A stretch of DNA of 50,925 bases from Desulfobacteraceae bacterium (GCA_003599885.1 QZKW01000073.1:1-50925), one strand, 5' to 3'. Counted from the stretch's first letter, positions 29,147 through 37,804 are shown. Notes: generated by a model not told the origin, from the sequence alone. Translations and numbers: made by a program.

Positions 29147-30631
29147 TTGAAAGCAAAGCACATACCGATTGGCGATGAACTGGATACAGAGATCTACCGC
29201 GAGAATTATATCAATTCGCTTCGTTCGGAAATGGTTGCAACTGTTGAAAAACGCCTGACTCCAGTGGCCCAGGCATACGGTTACAGTGATGTGCCACTGG
29301 AATCCACCATCAAATGGCGGCCGATGGTGCTTATTATCGGAAATTATTCCTCCGGTAAATCCACCCTGATCAATGAATTTCTCGGCGCAGACATCCAGGC
29401 TATCGGTCAGGCGCCAACCGACGACTCATTTACGATCATCACCCACGACGACTCTGCGCTTGAAGGGGCTGACATTCAGGTTACCCAGGAACGTGACGGC
29501 AAGTTCCTGCTTAATGATCCGGAATATCCGTTTGAAATACTTAAAAAACACGGTCAGCGGTTTGCCTCTCACTTCCGGCTTAAAAAAGTCAATTCACCAT
29601 TTTTAAAAAATCTCGCGCTCATTGACACCCCCGGTATGTTGGACAGCATCACCGAGCGTGATCGGGGATACGATTATCAGGAAGTCATCGGCGATCTGGC
29701 CCAGCTCGCGGATCTGGTCCTGGTGCTCTTTGATCCTCACAAAGCCGGTACGGTCCGGGAATCCCACACCAGTCTTCGGGAAACCATTTCCATCCGCACC
29801 TATGAAGACCGGGTTCTGTTTGTCTTAAACCGCATCGATGAATGTGCGTCCTTAAGCGACCTGCTTCAGGTCTATGGCACGCTTTGCTGGAATTTATCCC
29901 AGATTACCGGCAGAAAAGACATTCCATCCATTCATCTGACCTATTCTTTACGGGCAGCAAAAAAATCCCAGAATTGCTCTGCCGAAGACCAGCATTTTTT
30001 GTTTTACCTGCAAAACCAGCGCAAAAACCTCAAAAATGCCGTGTTGGAAGCCCCCCGCTATCGCCTGGACAACCTCGCCACTTTTATTGAAACCAATGCC
30101 GAACGTCTGGACCACTTTCTGGAAGCCATTGTAAAATATCGGAAACAGTTAAAAGAATTTCAGATCAAATGGATCCTGATCGGACTCGGCATCAGCCTCC
30201 TTGCCGGCGCAGGGGCCATAACAGCGGGCCTTTTCACCGGTTTTTCCGGAGGCGTTACCGATCCGATCGCCCTTTGTATCGGCGCTTTGGCGGCCTGTTT
30301 GTTTATGGGCTTCTGGGTCTTTGTTCCCTTACGTTATCTGAAATCCCTGTTTCATCGAAAAGCCCTTAAAAACATCGACAACCTCACACCGCTGGAAACC
30401 CAGACCCGTCGTGACAGCTGGCATACCGTGAGGGAATTGGTCCTTAAATACCTTAAAAAAACCAACGGATTTTTTTCCCTGAAAACGGTTATGAGCGAAT
30501 ACACGGAGGTCCACCAAGTTCTCACGGAAGGCACCCGGGATATCCGTAAAGCATTAAATGAACTTTCCAACCTAAAATACACCGATATTCAGCGTCCGGA
30601 TGAGTCAACCAAACCGGCTGCAGAAATCTGA
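29147..30631 (+). CDS. Dynamin-like GTPase with membrane segments
   Basis: About 494 residues. The G-domain motifs are P-loop GNYSSGKST (near 65), switch II DTPGMLD (near 160) and NRID (near 228). Two or three hydrophobic segments occur at about 340-400 (ILIGLGISLLAGAGAITAGL and the stretch after it). The family includes bacterial dynamin-like and EHD-like proteins that bind and remodel membranes. The TTG at 29147 has an AAAGGAG ribosome site at good spacing and lies 2 bp after the kinase stop. ATG 29123 and GTG 29141 are in-frame alternatives that overlap the kinase. It may be cotranscribed with the chemosensory operon. A second, unrelated-looking dynamin gene lies at 46.8-49.0 kb. Confidence 0.82.
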   Translation: MKAKHIPIGDELDTEIYRENYINSLRSEMVATVEKRLTPVAQAYGYSDVPLESTIKWRPMVLIIGNYSSGKSTLINEFLGADIQAIGQAPTDDSFTIITHDDSALEGADIQVTQERDGKFLLNDPEYPFEILKKHGQRFASHFRLKKVNSPFLKNLALIDTPGMLDSITERDRGYDYQEVIGDLAQLADLVLVLFDPHKAGTVRESHTSLRETISIRTYEDRVLFVLNRIDECASLSDLLQVYGTLCWNLSQITGRKDIPSIHLTYSLRAAKKSQNCSAEDQHFLFYLQNQRKNLKNAVLEAPRYRLDNLATFIETNAERLDHFLEAIVKYRKQLKEFQIKWILIGLGISLLAGAGAITAGLFTGFSGGVTDPIALCIGALAACLFMGFWVFVPLRYLKSLFHRKALKNIDNLTPLETQTRRDSWHTVRELVLKYLKKTNGFFSLKTVMSEYTEVHQVLTEGTRDIRKALNELSNLKYTDIQRPDESTKPAAEI

Positions 30632-31304
30632 AGATCAAAAATCATTTTTCCCCAAAAACACCACAGACAATATGCAGGACGTTATTACCGCCATCACCGT
30701 TCAGCGAAAAAACAAAGACCGGTTGAATGTGTTCGTCAACCATCAGTACACCTTTTCCATCCATCGGCAACATCTGACCGCCTTCAAACAAGGCGATATC
30801 ATAACCCCTGCGGACATTGACCGTCTCAAAAATGCGGATGAAACCGATACCGCCTATTTTCGGGCCCTTTATTTTCTTAAGTTCCGCCCCAGAAGCCGGT
30901 ATGAGATCCAAAGATATTTAAAGGACAAAAAATTTTTGCCTGAAACCGTGACCGACACCATCCGCAGACTTGAAGACGCCGGATACATTAATGACAATGA
31001 CTTTGCACGACTCTGGGTGGAAAACCGGATGCGCAGCAAGCCCAAAGGCATCGTAGCACTAAGGGAAGAATTAAGGGAAAAAGGAATCGCAAGCGAGATC
31101 ATTCAGACGGTTCTGGCTGATCTGGATGAAAAACAGGCGGCATGGGATGCTGTTCGCCCGAAACTCCGTCATTGGAATACACTTGAAAAAGAAGAATTTA
31201 AAAAAAAGGCGATTGGCTATTTAATGCGCAGAGGATTTCGGTACAGTCTGTGCTGCGAAATTTTTGATCAGGCCTGGACGGAGCATATCGCGACCAGGTA
31301 CTAA
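30600..31304 (+). CDS. recX: RecX family regulatory protein
   Basis: 234 residues, the last about 160 forming the three-helix repeats of RecX (ALYFLKFRPRSRYEIQRYLK; DAGYINDNDFARLWVENRM; IGYLMRRGFRYSLCCEIFDQ). RecX binds RecA filaments and limits strand exchange. The N-terminal part (ITAITVQRKNKDRLNVFVN) is the extended segment seen in many homologues. The gene overlaps the dynamin gene end by 32 bp if the ATG at 30600 is used; ATG 30672 is an alternative without overlap. recA is not in the window. Confidence 0.85.
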   Translation: MSQPNRLQKSEDQKSFFPKNTTDNMQDVITAITVQRKNKDRLNVFVNHQYTFSIHRQHLTAFKQGDIITPADIDRLKNADETDTAYFRALYFLKFRPRSRYEIQRYLKDKKFLPETVTDTIRRLEDAGYINDNDFARLWVENRMRSKPKGIVALREELREKGIASEIIQTVLADLDEKQAAWDAVRPKLRHWNTLEKEEFKKKAIGYLMRRGFRYSLCCEIFDQAWTEHIATRY

Positions 31305-31374
31305 AAAAAGTTTCGGATATCATCGCGTTGGTGTCCGACCTGGATTTACATCATCTATATCCGTATGAATTTTC

Positions 31375-31407
31375 AGATTTTATCTCACGGACATTGTCAG
31401 ATTTTAT
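31375..31407. repeat. Short direct repeat CAGATTTTAT
   Basis: CAGATTTTAT occurs twice 22 bp apart, in TTTTCAGATTTTATCTCACGG and in TTGTCAGATTTTATTTGG, at the point where the transposase remnant loses its frame. It may mark the breakpoint of the deletion that removed the rest of the element, or it may be chance in AT-rich DNA. Confidence 0.3.
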
Positions 31408-31570
31408 TTGGTTTATTAAGACATCGTTGCAGGTTCGATGTCTTGGAGGACGTGAAGGGGATAATGATGGCTACTATCGTATAGATGAACCATAAGCCGC
31501 GATCGTTGGTTTTAAGTGATCGATCAAATTCATTTTTGAGTTTTTCGAGAAGGTCGTATACGATGAGCAT
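31397..31570 (-). pseudogene. Truncated transposase remnant
   Basis: The minus strand reads from ATG at 31570 to TGA at 31397 as 57 residues. They include LEKLKNEFDRSLK, RGLWFIYTIVAIIIPFTSSK and TSNLQRCL. This matches my memory of the N terminus of an IS4-like DDE transposase group common in deltaproteobacteria, in which FIYT-x-x-AIIIPFTSSKTSN is followed by several hundred more residues. Here the frame stops soon after RCL and no catalytic part is present, so it is a fragment. It lies on the left edge of the AT-rich island. The family name is from memory. Confidence 0.6.
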
Positions 31571-31759
31571 GAGAAGCTTTTTTTTGTTTTGGTTTTATGA
31601 TGAGCTATCCGTACCATCGATTGGCCTTCAAATCAACAATAACATATTTAAATATTTAATAAAATTTATATTTACCAAAATATCCTATTACTATTTATAA
31701 TAAAATCAATAAGATATAGATTTGTATAACAATATGATATTATTGAATATAATTTTATA

Positions 31760-31780
31760 CGGAAGGCTTAAAACCTTCCG
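31760..31780. promoter_or_regulatory. Hairpin just upstream of the OYE-family gene
   Basis: CGGAAGG (31760-31766) and CCTTCCG (31774-31780) pair perfectly around a 7-nt loop, 30 bp before the start at 31810. On the minus strand it is followed by T-rich sequence and could terminate leftward transcription. On the plus strand it lies in the leader of the first island gene and could be an operator or mRNA stabiliser. The rest of 31305-31809 is AT-rich, holds the transposase remnant, and shows no intact gene. Confidence 0.4.
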
Positions 31781-31809
31781 AAAAAGCGAGGAACTTCAGG
31801 AAATAGAAA

Positions 31810-32991
31810 ATGACAACATTATTTGAACCTGGCGCAATTGGAAAGATGGATATTAAAAATCGATTTGTCAGGTCAGCAACAGTCGAACTCCTTGCAACAG
31901 ATGACGGTCGCGTGACAGATAAATATCTCAAGGCCTACAAACAGTTGGCAAGAGGTGGGGTTGGGCTTATTATTACCGGTAATTTTTATTTGAATCCTAT
32001 CGGTCAAGCTCTGCCGCGAAGTATCGTTATGCATAGAGATGAAATTGTGAATGATCTCAGAAAAGTAGTGGAAACCGTTCATGAATACGGCGCTAAAATC
32101 GTTGCCCAGATTAATCATGCTGGGCGCCAATGTAATCCCAATTTCATTAAACAAAAGCCGATTGCACCATCAGCGATTCGCGATATGATGTCTCTGGTCA
32201 AGCCCAGACAGATGACTCTAAATGAGATCGAAGAAACCATAACTGCTTATGGAGACGCTGCTCGGAAGGTAAAGGAAGCTGGGTTTGATGGTGTGCAGAT
32301 CCATGGTGCACATGGATATATGATTAATCAATTCCTCTCTTGTCACACCAACCGCCGGAAAGACGAATGGGGAGGTTCTTTGGATAATCGAATGCGGTTT
32401 CTGATAAGGGTGTATGGATTAATCCGTGAAACCGTTGGCCCGGATTATCCAGTTCTCATTAAAATAAATGGAGAAGACTGCTTTCCAAATGGTTTAACCA
32501 TTGACCAGTCATTGACAGTCTGTGAAAAACTGGATGAACTGGGAATAGATGCCATTGAAGTGAGCGGTGGTATTGGCGAAACCGGATTCTCCAGTATCCG
32601 TGGAGACATTCCCAGAGATCTACTCATAAAAAACCGGAATATTGTTGAAAAAACCCTCATCCGGCTTTTGATCGAAAAAAATATGCGAAAAAATGCGAAA
32701 TTTAGCGAGGCCTATTTTCTACCTTTTGCGACAGCTGTCAAAAAAAAGGTCAATGTACCAGTTATTTCTGTCGGTGGCATACGCCTCAGAAAAACAATGG
32801 AAAATATCCTTAAAAACAAAGATGCAGATTTTATTTCTTTATCCCGTCCCTTCATTCGTCAACCCAACATAGTCAAGCAATTTGAAAAAGGAGAAAAAGA
32901 TCCCATTACCTGTGATAACTGTAACCGGTGCTCATTTGAGATGATTATTCATCATAAGCCGATGCGATGCTATAATAAAAACACCCCTTAA
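31810..32991 (+). CDS. Old-yellow-enzyme family NADH:flavin oxidoreductase with four-cysteine tail
   Basis: 393 residues. An FMN-binding TIM barrel of the OYE/2,4-dienoyl-CoA reductase type is visible: KNRFVRSAT near 17, QINHAGRQ near 99, HGAHGYMINQFLSCHTNRR near 162, GGSLDNRMRF, and VPVISVGGIR near 314. At the C terminus TCDNCNRC and a later Cys give C-x2-C-x2-C-x12-C, like the [4Fe-4S] site that in dienoyl-CoA reductase joins the barrel to an FAD/NADPH domain. That second half is absent, so electrons may come from a separate partner. It likely reduces an activated C=C bond. First gene of the AT-rich island; the ATG is preceded by CAGGAAATAGAAA. Confidence 0.85.
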   Translation: MTTLFEPGAIGKMDIKNRFVRSATVELLATDDGRVTDKYLKAYKQLARGGVGLIITGNFYLNPIGQALPRSIVMHRDEIVNDLRKVVETVHEYGAKIVAQINHAGRQCNPNFIKQKPIAPSAIRDMMSLVKPRQMTLNEIEETITAYGDAARKVKEAGFDGVQIHGAHGYMINQFLSCHTNRRKDEWGGSLDNRMRFLIRVYGLIRETVGPDYPVLIKINGEDCFPNGLTIDQSLTVCEKLDELGIDAIEVSGGIGETGFSSIRGDIPRDLLIKNRNIVEKTLIRLLIEKNMRKNAKFSEAYFLPFATAVKKKVNVPVISVGGIRLRKTMENILKNKDADFISLSRPFIRQPNIVKQFEKGEKDPITCDNCNRCSFEMIIHHKPMRCYNKNTP

Positions 32992-33103
32992 CAGATTGGA
33001 CTTGATCAGAAAGTTTATGACTATCATATGCTGTCTGCAAGTATCACACCATCGTCTATCGTCTCCTGTTGAGCAACACAACCTTAATAGATAGAGAGAA
33101 ACA

Positions 33104-34447
33104 ATGAAAAAAAAATTATTATTAATAAATCCGTCTCAAAGCAAAAAACCAAATCTGGCCAATCTGATCACAATTCCATCATCAAGTTTAGGGTACCTGG
33201 CTGCACTGACGCCTCCCGATTGGGATATAAAAATTAATGATGAAAATATTGAGGATTTAACTTTTGAGGAGGCTGACCTTGTCGCTATAACCACTTACAC
33301 CTGTAATGCACCCAGAGCATATGAAGTATCTGAGATCTACAGGCGAAAAGGAATAAAAACAGTTATCGGCGGCGTGCATGTCTCAATGCTGCCGGATGAA
33401 GCCGCACAGTATGTTGATACGGTTGTTATCGGTGAGGCGGAATCGGTATGGGGAACAGTATTAAAGGATTTTGAAAAAAATGAAATGAAAAAGCGGTACA
33501 CGTCGGAACTTATTTCTCTGGAAAATCAAGTTCAACCCAGAACGGATCTCTACTCCAGAAAATATAAATTGTTTACAGTGGAAACGTCCAGGGGCTGCCC
33601 CAATAATTGTGAGTTCTGTACGGTCATGTTGTTTAATGGTCATAAGTACAGACAAAGACCTGTTGAAGATGTATTAGATGAACTGGAAAAACTACCCCGC
33701 AAGTTTTTCATGTTTTCCGATAACAATATTCTTGGCCATGGAAAAAAGGCGGAAGAAAGAGCGATTCGGTTGTTTAAAGGCATGGTTGACAGAGGAATCA
33801 AAAAACGATGGGGTTGTTACGTTGGAATTGATTTTGTAAACAATCCGGAAGTTTTAAAATGGGCTAAAAAAGCCGGCTGCTCAAGCTGTTTCATCGGTTT
33901 TGAATCTCTCAACGAAGAATCACTTAAAGAAATCCAGAAAACCAGAAATTTAAAAATGGGTGTGGATCATTATAAAGAGGTTATCCAAAAAATTCATGAC
34001 AACGGCATTGGACTTATAATTGGATCATTTGTTATGGGTAATGATAATGATTATCCGGATATTTTTCAAAGAACAACGGATTTTATTTTAGAATCAAAGA
34101 TAGATACGGCACAACTCTCAATTCTAAACCCTTTTCCGGGTACAAGGCTATTTGAAAGACTGGAGAAGGAAGGAAGACTGTTATACACAAATTATCCTCA
34201 CGACTGGAAGTACCTGGATTTCACAAAAGTTTTATATAAACCGAAGAACATGACACCTGATCAGCTGCGTGAAGGCGTTGCCCAGGTTTACAAAGACACT
34301 TCATCAAGATTAACAACGCTAAAGAGAGCAATTACTTCATACACAGAAACAAAAGACCTGTTGGGAGCAATTATTGCATATTTTGGGAATCGCTCTTCCG
34401 GTGACCTGTGGCGCAAAGTATCCGGTGCCGTTGACTTGGCAGAATAG
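33104..34447 (+). CDS. B12-binding-type radical SAM enzyme
   Basis: 447 residues. The N-terminal Rossmann-like cobalamin-binding region (about 1-140: PSSSLGYLAALTPPDWDIKI; VIGGVHVSMLPDEA; VIGEAE) is followed by a radical SAM core with the cluster motif C165-x3-C169-x2-C172 (SRGCPNNCEFC). The C-terminal part resembles the DUF4070-like extension of the BchE/HpnR group. Such enzymes methylate unactivated carbons, cyclise or rearrange substrates; the reaction here cannot be read off. The usual DxHxxG cobalamin motif is not evident, as in several relatives. It lies 112 bp after the OYE gene on the same strand. Confidence 0.85.
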   Translation: MKKKLLLINPSQSKKPNLANLITIPSSSLGYLAALTPPDWDIKINDENIEDLTFEEADLVAITTYTCNAPRAYEVSEIYRRKGIKTVIGGVHVSMLPDEAAQYVDTVVIGEAESVWGTVLKDFEKNEMKKRYTSELISLENQVQPRTDLYSRKYKLFTVETSRGCPNNCEFCTVMLFNGHKYRQRPVEDVLDELEKLPRKFFMFSDNNILGHGKKAEERAIRLFKGMVDRGIKKRWGCYVGIDFVNNPEVLKWAKKAGCSSCFIGFESLNEESLKEIQKTRNLKMGVDHYKEVIQKIHDNGIGLIIGSFVMGNDNDYPDIFQRTTDFILESKIDTAQLSILNPFPGTRLFERLEKEGRLLYTNYPHDWKYLDFTKVLYKPKNMTPDQLREGVAQVYKDTSSRLTTLKRAITSYTETKDLLGAIIAYFGNRSSGDLWRKVSGAVDLAE

Positions 34448-34460
34448 AGTTTATACCTGC

Positions 34461-34919
34461 ATGATAGTTAAAAAAATGTTTTTGATAATGGTTTTTTTTC
34501 CGTTTGCCTGTTTATATCACGCCACCAGATATTTTTTCAGTAAAAACAGGGTGAATGATTTTTTTTATGAAAAAATTGTTACGATGAGCGCAAATAATTT
34601 GTCATCCCATGTCCCCACTTTACAAAAAGATGAAGAATTCTCTGTATTTAGCTCTAAAATGAAAGAAGCTGTATCAAAAATTCCATTTGAAAAATCAGAA
34701 ATAACCATTGATGCGCCTGGGATGGTAAAGTTCAAGGTGACGGTTTGTCAATTTGTTGAGGTTGCCAGACTTCTGGGTATGAGCAAACTTGCGAAGGCTT
34801 TCTGCGATGTTGATATTGTTTATTGTCAAAAATACCAGCCCAATATTATATTTGAACGTAAATTTACACTTGAAAAAGGCGATCCATTTTGTGATCACAC
34901 GTATAAAAAAATGAATTAA
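34461..34919 (+). CDS. L-2-amino-thiazoline-4-carboxylic acid hydrolase-like protein
   Basis: 152 residues from the ATG at 34461, 13 bp after the radical SAM gene. A start further upstream would overlap that gene and adds unlikely sequence. The C-terminal half (FCDVDIVYCQKYQPNIIFER, then FTLEKGDPFCDHTY) fits the ATC-hydrolase-like family, which has conserved C/D/H residues in just this pattern. Named members open the thiazoline ring to cysteine, but most are uncharacterised. The N terminus has a hydrophobic stretch (MFLIMVFFPFACLYHATRYF), possibly a membrane anchor. It could hydrolyse a cyclic amidine intermediate of the island pathway (inference). Confidence 0.55.
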   Translation: MIVKKMFLIMVFFPFACLYHATRYFFSKNRVNDFFYEKIVTMSANNLSSHVPTLQKDEEFSVFSSKMKEAVSKIPFEKSEITIDAPGMVKFKVTVCQFVEVARLLGMSKLAKAFCDVDIVYCQKYQPNIIFERKFTLEKGDPFCDHTYKKMN

Positions 34920-34937
34920 AAGAAAAAAGAATATCGC

Positions 34938-36155
34938 CTAAATATCTACATTATGTTTTGCTGTTTTTTTGACACGTTGATATCCCGGAATATCTCCTTT
35001 GATTCCACACTTACCAATAGTACGGGCTTTTTCAGGCGTAATTCTCAAGCCGTTTGGAATACTTCTTCCCGGCTCTGTAACGCACCCGCCACCCAGATAA
35101 ACATCATGCCCCAGACAAATGCCCAGTGCAAGACTTCCCGTGTCAACAGGATTGCCGTTTTTCATAACAGATATGTTTTTTCCATCAAAGCGATAGTCGG
35201 AGACAATTACCCCGTCAGCCAGGAATGTATTTTTTCCGCATAAGCTTGTAAATAAAAATTTGGTTGAGGAAACAGCGCCCGGGTACATGACGGATGAGAA
35301 CGCTCCGGCCATAGAGTCGATGGTACATCCTTCACCCAGTACGGAAAATTCTATAGTGGAATTGCTGCCGATACTGGTACCGGAGCCGATTGTCGACATC
35401 CTTATGACTGAGCCGGCACCAATGGTAACATTGTCACCTATCGTGCTTCCTTCAATATAAGCAGTGGGGTGAATATCACAGTTACGGCCAATCTTATTCG
35501 TCTTGCTCAGTATTTTCCATTTATTAATGGAGCGAGCTTTTAAGGCCAGAATTAAAAGTTTAAGAGGAGAAGCCTTTCTAAGACGTGCGAGCGCTGAAAA
35601 TAAGACAAATATATTCGCAACCCATAGATTGGCCCAGTGATCAATTTGAATAATGATGGAATCTGTATATGGAAAGTGAAATTCTTTCGTGTCAGTGACG
35701 TGTTCCGGCAAGGGGGTAACTTCTGAAAACTGGTCCGGGTCTATTATAAGTGGTTCCGGCACAAACGGTTCCCCTCTTAGTTCTTTAGCAGGCATGTATT
35801 GAAGGCGATATTCAACTCTGTCTGGGAATTTTTTTATATCCTGTGTGGAGAGTATGCTTCGAAGAGTAAAAAGACCCGGCTTAATGGCGCATATAGTTGA
35901 ACGTTTAAGTTTTCGCGATTCTTTAATAAATTGTTGCATAAACTCAGGGGAGAAAAAGAGGCTGTCTTCAAAAAAGATATATTCATCCGGATTGTCAATC
36001 TGTCCCACATAAGGTTCAGGTTGGAGTTCTATACCCATTTTAAGCAGAATTTCTTTCTGAGTATCAGCAAGAGAGCGGTTATTGATGAGGCAGTCCAGCG
36101 GATGATCACCGAACGGCTCAATTGTTTTGTTGCTTTTGATCATGTAAGCTTTCAT
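34938..36155 (-). CDS. Left-handed beta-helix (hexapeptide-repeat) protein, nucleotidyltransferase/acyltransferase-like
   Basis: 405 residues. About 220-340 are hexapeptide repeats (IHPTAYIEGSTIGDNVTIGA, IGSGTSIGSNSTIEFSVLGE), the coil of left-handed beta-helix transferases. The N-terminal about 200 residues (FGDHPLDCLINNRSLADTQK onward; DEYIFFEDSLFF) resemble a degenerate sugar-nucleotidyltransferase fold without a clear GxGxR pyrophosphorylase loop. It may acylate, carbamoylate or nucleotidylate a small molecule. It lies 27 bp downstream of the amidinotransferase gene on the same strand, so the two form an operon. It converges with the ATC-hydrolase-like gene across 18 bp. Confidence 0.6.
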   Translation of the reverse strand: MKAYMIKSNKTIEPFGDHPLDCLINNRSLADTQKEILLKMGIELQPEPYVGQIDNPDEYIFFEDSLFFSPEFMQQFIKESRKLKRSTICAIKPGLFTLRSILSTQDIKKFPDRVEYRLQYMPAKELRGEPFVPEPLIIDPDQFSEVTPLPEHVTDTKEFHFPYTDSIIIQIDHWANLWVANIFVLFSALARLRKASPLKLLILALKARSINKWKILSKTNKIGRNCDIHPTAYIEGSTIGDNVTIGAGSVIRMSTIGSGTSIGSNSTIEFSVLGEGCTIDSMAGAFSSVMYPGAVSSTKFLFTSLCGKNTFLADGVIVSDYRFDGKNISVMKNGNPVDTGSLALGICLGHDVYLGGGCVTEPGRSIPNGLRITPEKARTIGKCGIKGDIPGYQRVKKTAKHNVDI

Positions 36156-36182
36156 ATAAGTCTGCTCTTGACCCTTTTTGTT

Positions 36183-37358
36183 TTAAAAATAAGATTCTAA
36201 TTTTCCACGACGCCTGATATCAAGCGTAGCACAATGAAAAGTCCCCCCATATGGGCTAAAATTAAGAAAATTACAGGGAATGGTCTTAAATCCCCAGTCT
36301 TCAAATTTTTTATTCATTGTAACCTGAGAGGCCTCACAAATTACACGTTTCTCATCAAGCATTAACACATTCATATTGATCCACATGCTGGTCATTGCAG
36401 TATATTCATTAAATATACCACCAAGCGTTCCGCCTTTTACTATATCCGGGTCCGGTGCTACCAATAAATCCCATGATTTAAGAATGGACGGCAATTGTTT
36501 TGTGTCTAAATAGTAAGGATTTATTAGCGCCTTTCCCGGCGCAAGTGGCACGAAAGTTGTGTCAATATGCAACGCCTTCGGGTCGCGACTTAACAGAACA
36601 TGAACATTATAATCGTCTCCTAAATGACGCCTTAGCCATTCAATGCCGGCATCATTTGTCGCATTACTTTTCGTAACAAAAATATCCTTACCGCATCGAG
36701 CAAAATCAGCAGCATCGAACACAATTTCCGACTCATTTATAATAAATCCATGTTTTTCGCTGCGTTCTTCAACAGGATTAGAATAATCATAATTGTACAA
36801 AGAATCACGCAAAGGCGGTTTTGGCGGCGATGTCCATTTCGCTCCCTGATCAAAATACTCCTTAAACAACGAATAGTATGCATGGCGTTCAAAATATCGA
36901 TTTCTCCATGACATGGGCGCTTCTATTATTTCATTACCGATGACCAGGAAACAATCTCTGGGACAAGCGGACGTATGACCTTTAGAAGACCAGATAGGCG
37001 TATTATATTTCTTACCGTGATCAATAACCTCAGGCCTTCTGACTCTTACCCCTTCCCCTTCAAGGATATGAATAAATTCATTCAACTCCTTCTGGGCGGG
37101 TTCAACAAAATATTTTTTTGGCCGCCTTTTTTTACCACCCAGAAAAAAGAGGAGATTATAAAGGTCGCTTGGTATGCCCCCCTTCATATAAAAATGCTGT
37201 TGAGGATATATACTCTCTTCAATTCGACCGACAATGACTTCCTCCAATAAATCCCACTCGTTATAAGAATTAACAATAGGTAAACTTTTATGATCACAAC
37301 TATCTTTTTCAACCTTTCGAGTCTTATTCTCTGAGTAAACATACTGAGCTGAATTCAT
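36183..37358 (-). CDS. Glycine amidinotransferase (AGAT family)
   Basis: 391 residues, end-to-end like L-arginine:glycine amidinotransferase. Shared blocks include VNSYNEWDLLEEVIVGRIEE (29-48), GVRVRRPEVID, PRDCFLVIGNEIIEAPM, GAKWTSPPKP and MNVLMLDEKRV. The catalytic triad is present: Asp215 (FDAAD), His264 (HIDTTF) and Cys376 (FHCATLDIRRRG). The Asp-His spacing of 49 equals that recalled for human AGAT. It should move an amidino group from arginine to an amine. Relatives act in creatine, cylindrospermopsin (CyrA) and saxitoxin (SxtG) synthesis. The acceptor here is unknown. The ATG follows AAGAGGGGATTGAA. It is transcribed divergently from the alpha-oxoamine synthase gene. Confidence 0.9.
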   Translation of the reverse strand: MNSAQYVYSENKTRKVEKDSCDHKSLPIVNSYNEWDLLEEVIVGRIEESIYPQQHFYMKGGIPSDLYNLLFFLGGKKRRPKKYFVEPAQKELNEFIHILEGEGVRVRRPEVIDHGKKYNTPIWSSKGHTSACPRDCFLVIGNEIIEAPMSWRNRYFERHAYYSLFKEYFDQGAKWTSPPKPPLRDSLYNYDYSNPVEERSEKHGFIINESEIVFDAADFARCGKDIFVTKSNATNDAGIEWLRRHLGDDYNVHVLLSRDPKALHIDTTFVPLAPGKALINPYYLDTKQLPSILKSWDLLVAPDPDIVKGGTLGGIFNEYTAMTSMWINMNVLMLDEKRVICEASQVTMNKKFEDWGFKTIPCNFLNFSPYGGTFHCATLDIRRRGKLESYF

Positions 37359-37804
37359 TTCAATCCCCTCTTAAACTTCTTAAACATTAATTATTGAAAG
37401 AAATATCTGAAATATCAGAGAGCTACCTGACCGGTTTTTTTATTATCAAGGATAATGATGCGTGTCCAGAATTAATATTTAATTTAATTACAAAATGTTA
37501 TGATTCATACTCAGAAATGTGATTAAAATTGGAATCTTAAATCCAAATCAGGCTGATGCCGTAATTAGCATTGCTGAAGATTGTATAATCACTCTGAGAT
37601 TGTATTGACAATATTTCAAAAACAATGTTAATTATTATCCCTTATATAAAGTATTGAGATTGATAATAAATATAAAATATATGCATCGGTTTGAATATAT
37701 TTATGGTCAGCTCCGCTTAAATCTATTGTAAGTTGCCGTTACTTGATATCGTTTTTTTACTGTTGTCCACCTTTTAATTATTTATAAATTTAGCATATTA
37801 ACTC
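37359..37804. promoter_or_regulatory. AT-rich divergent intergenic region of the island
   Basis: 446 bp without a gene between the divergent amidinotransferase and alpha-oxoamine synthase genes, so it should hold both promoters. For the plus strand TTGACA (37605-37610) is a possible -35 but no convincing -10 follows at 17 bp; TATAAT occurs at 37584-37589 without a good -35. TGAGATTG occurs twice (near 37594 and 37656). A long leader or an activator-dependent promoter would fit. I cannot assign a binding site. Confidence 0.4.

Noticed and set aside
31485-31700. 71-residue plus-strand open frame in the island's left flank
   Set aside because: It lies antisense to the transposase remnant, has skewed F/S/I composition and no ribosome site.
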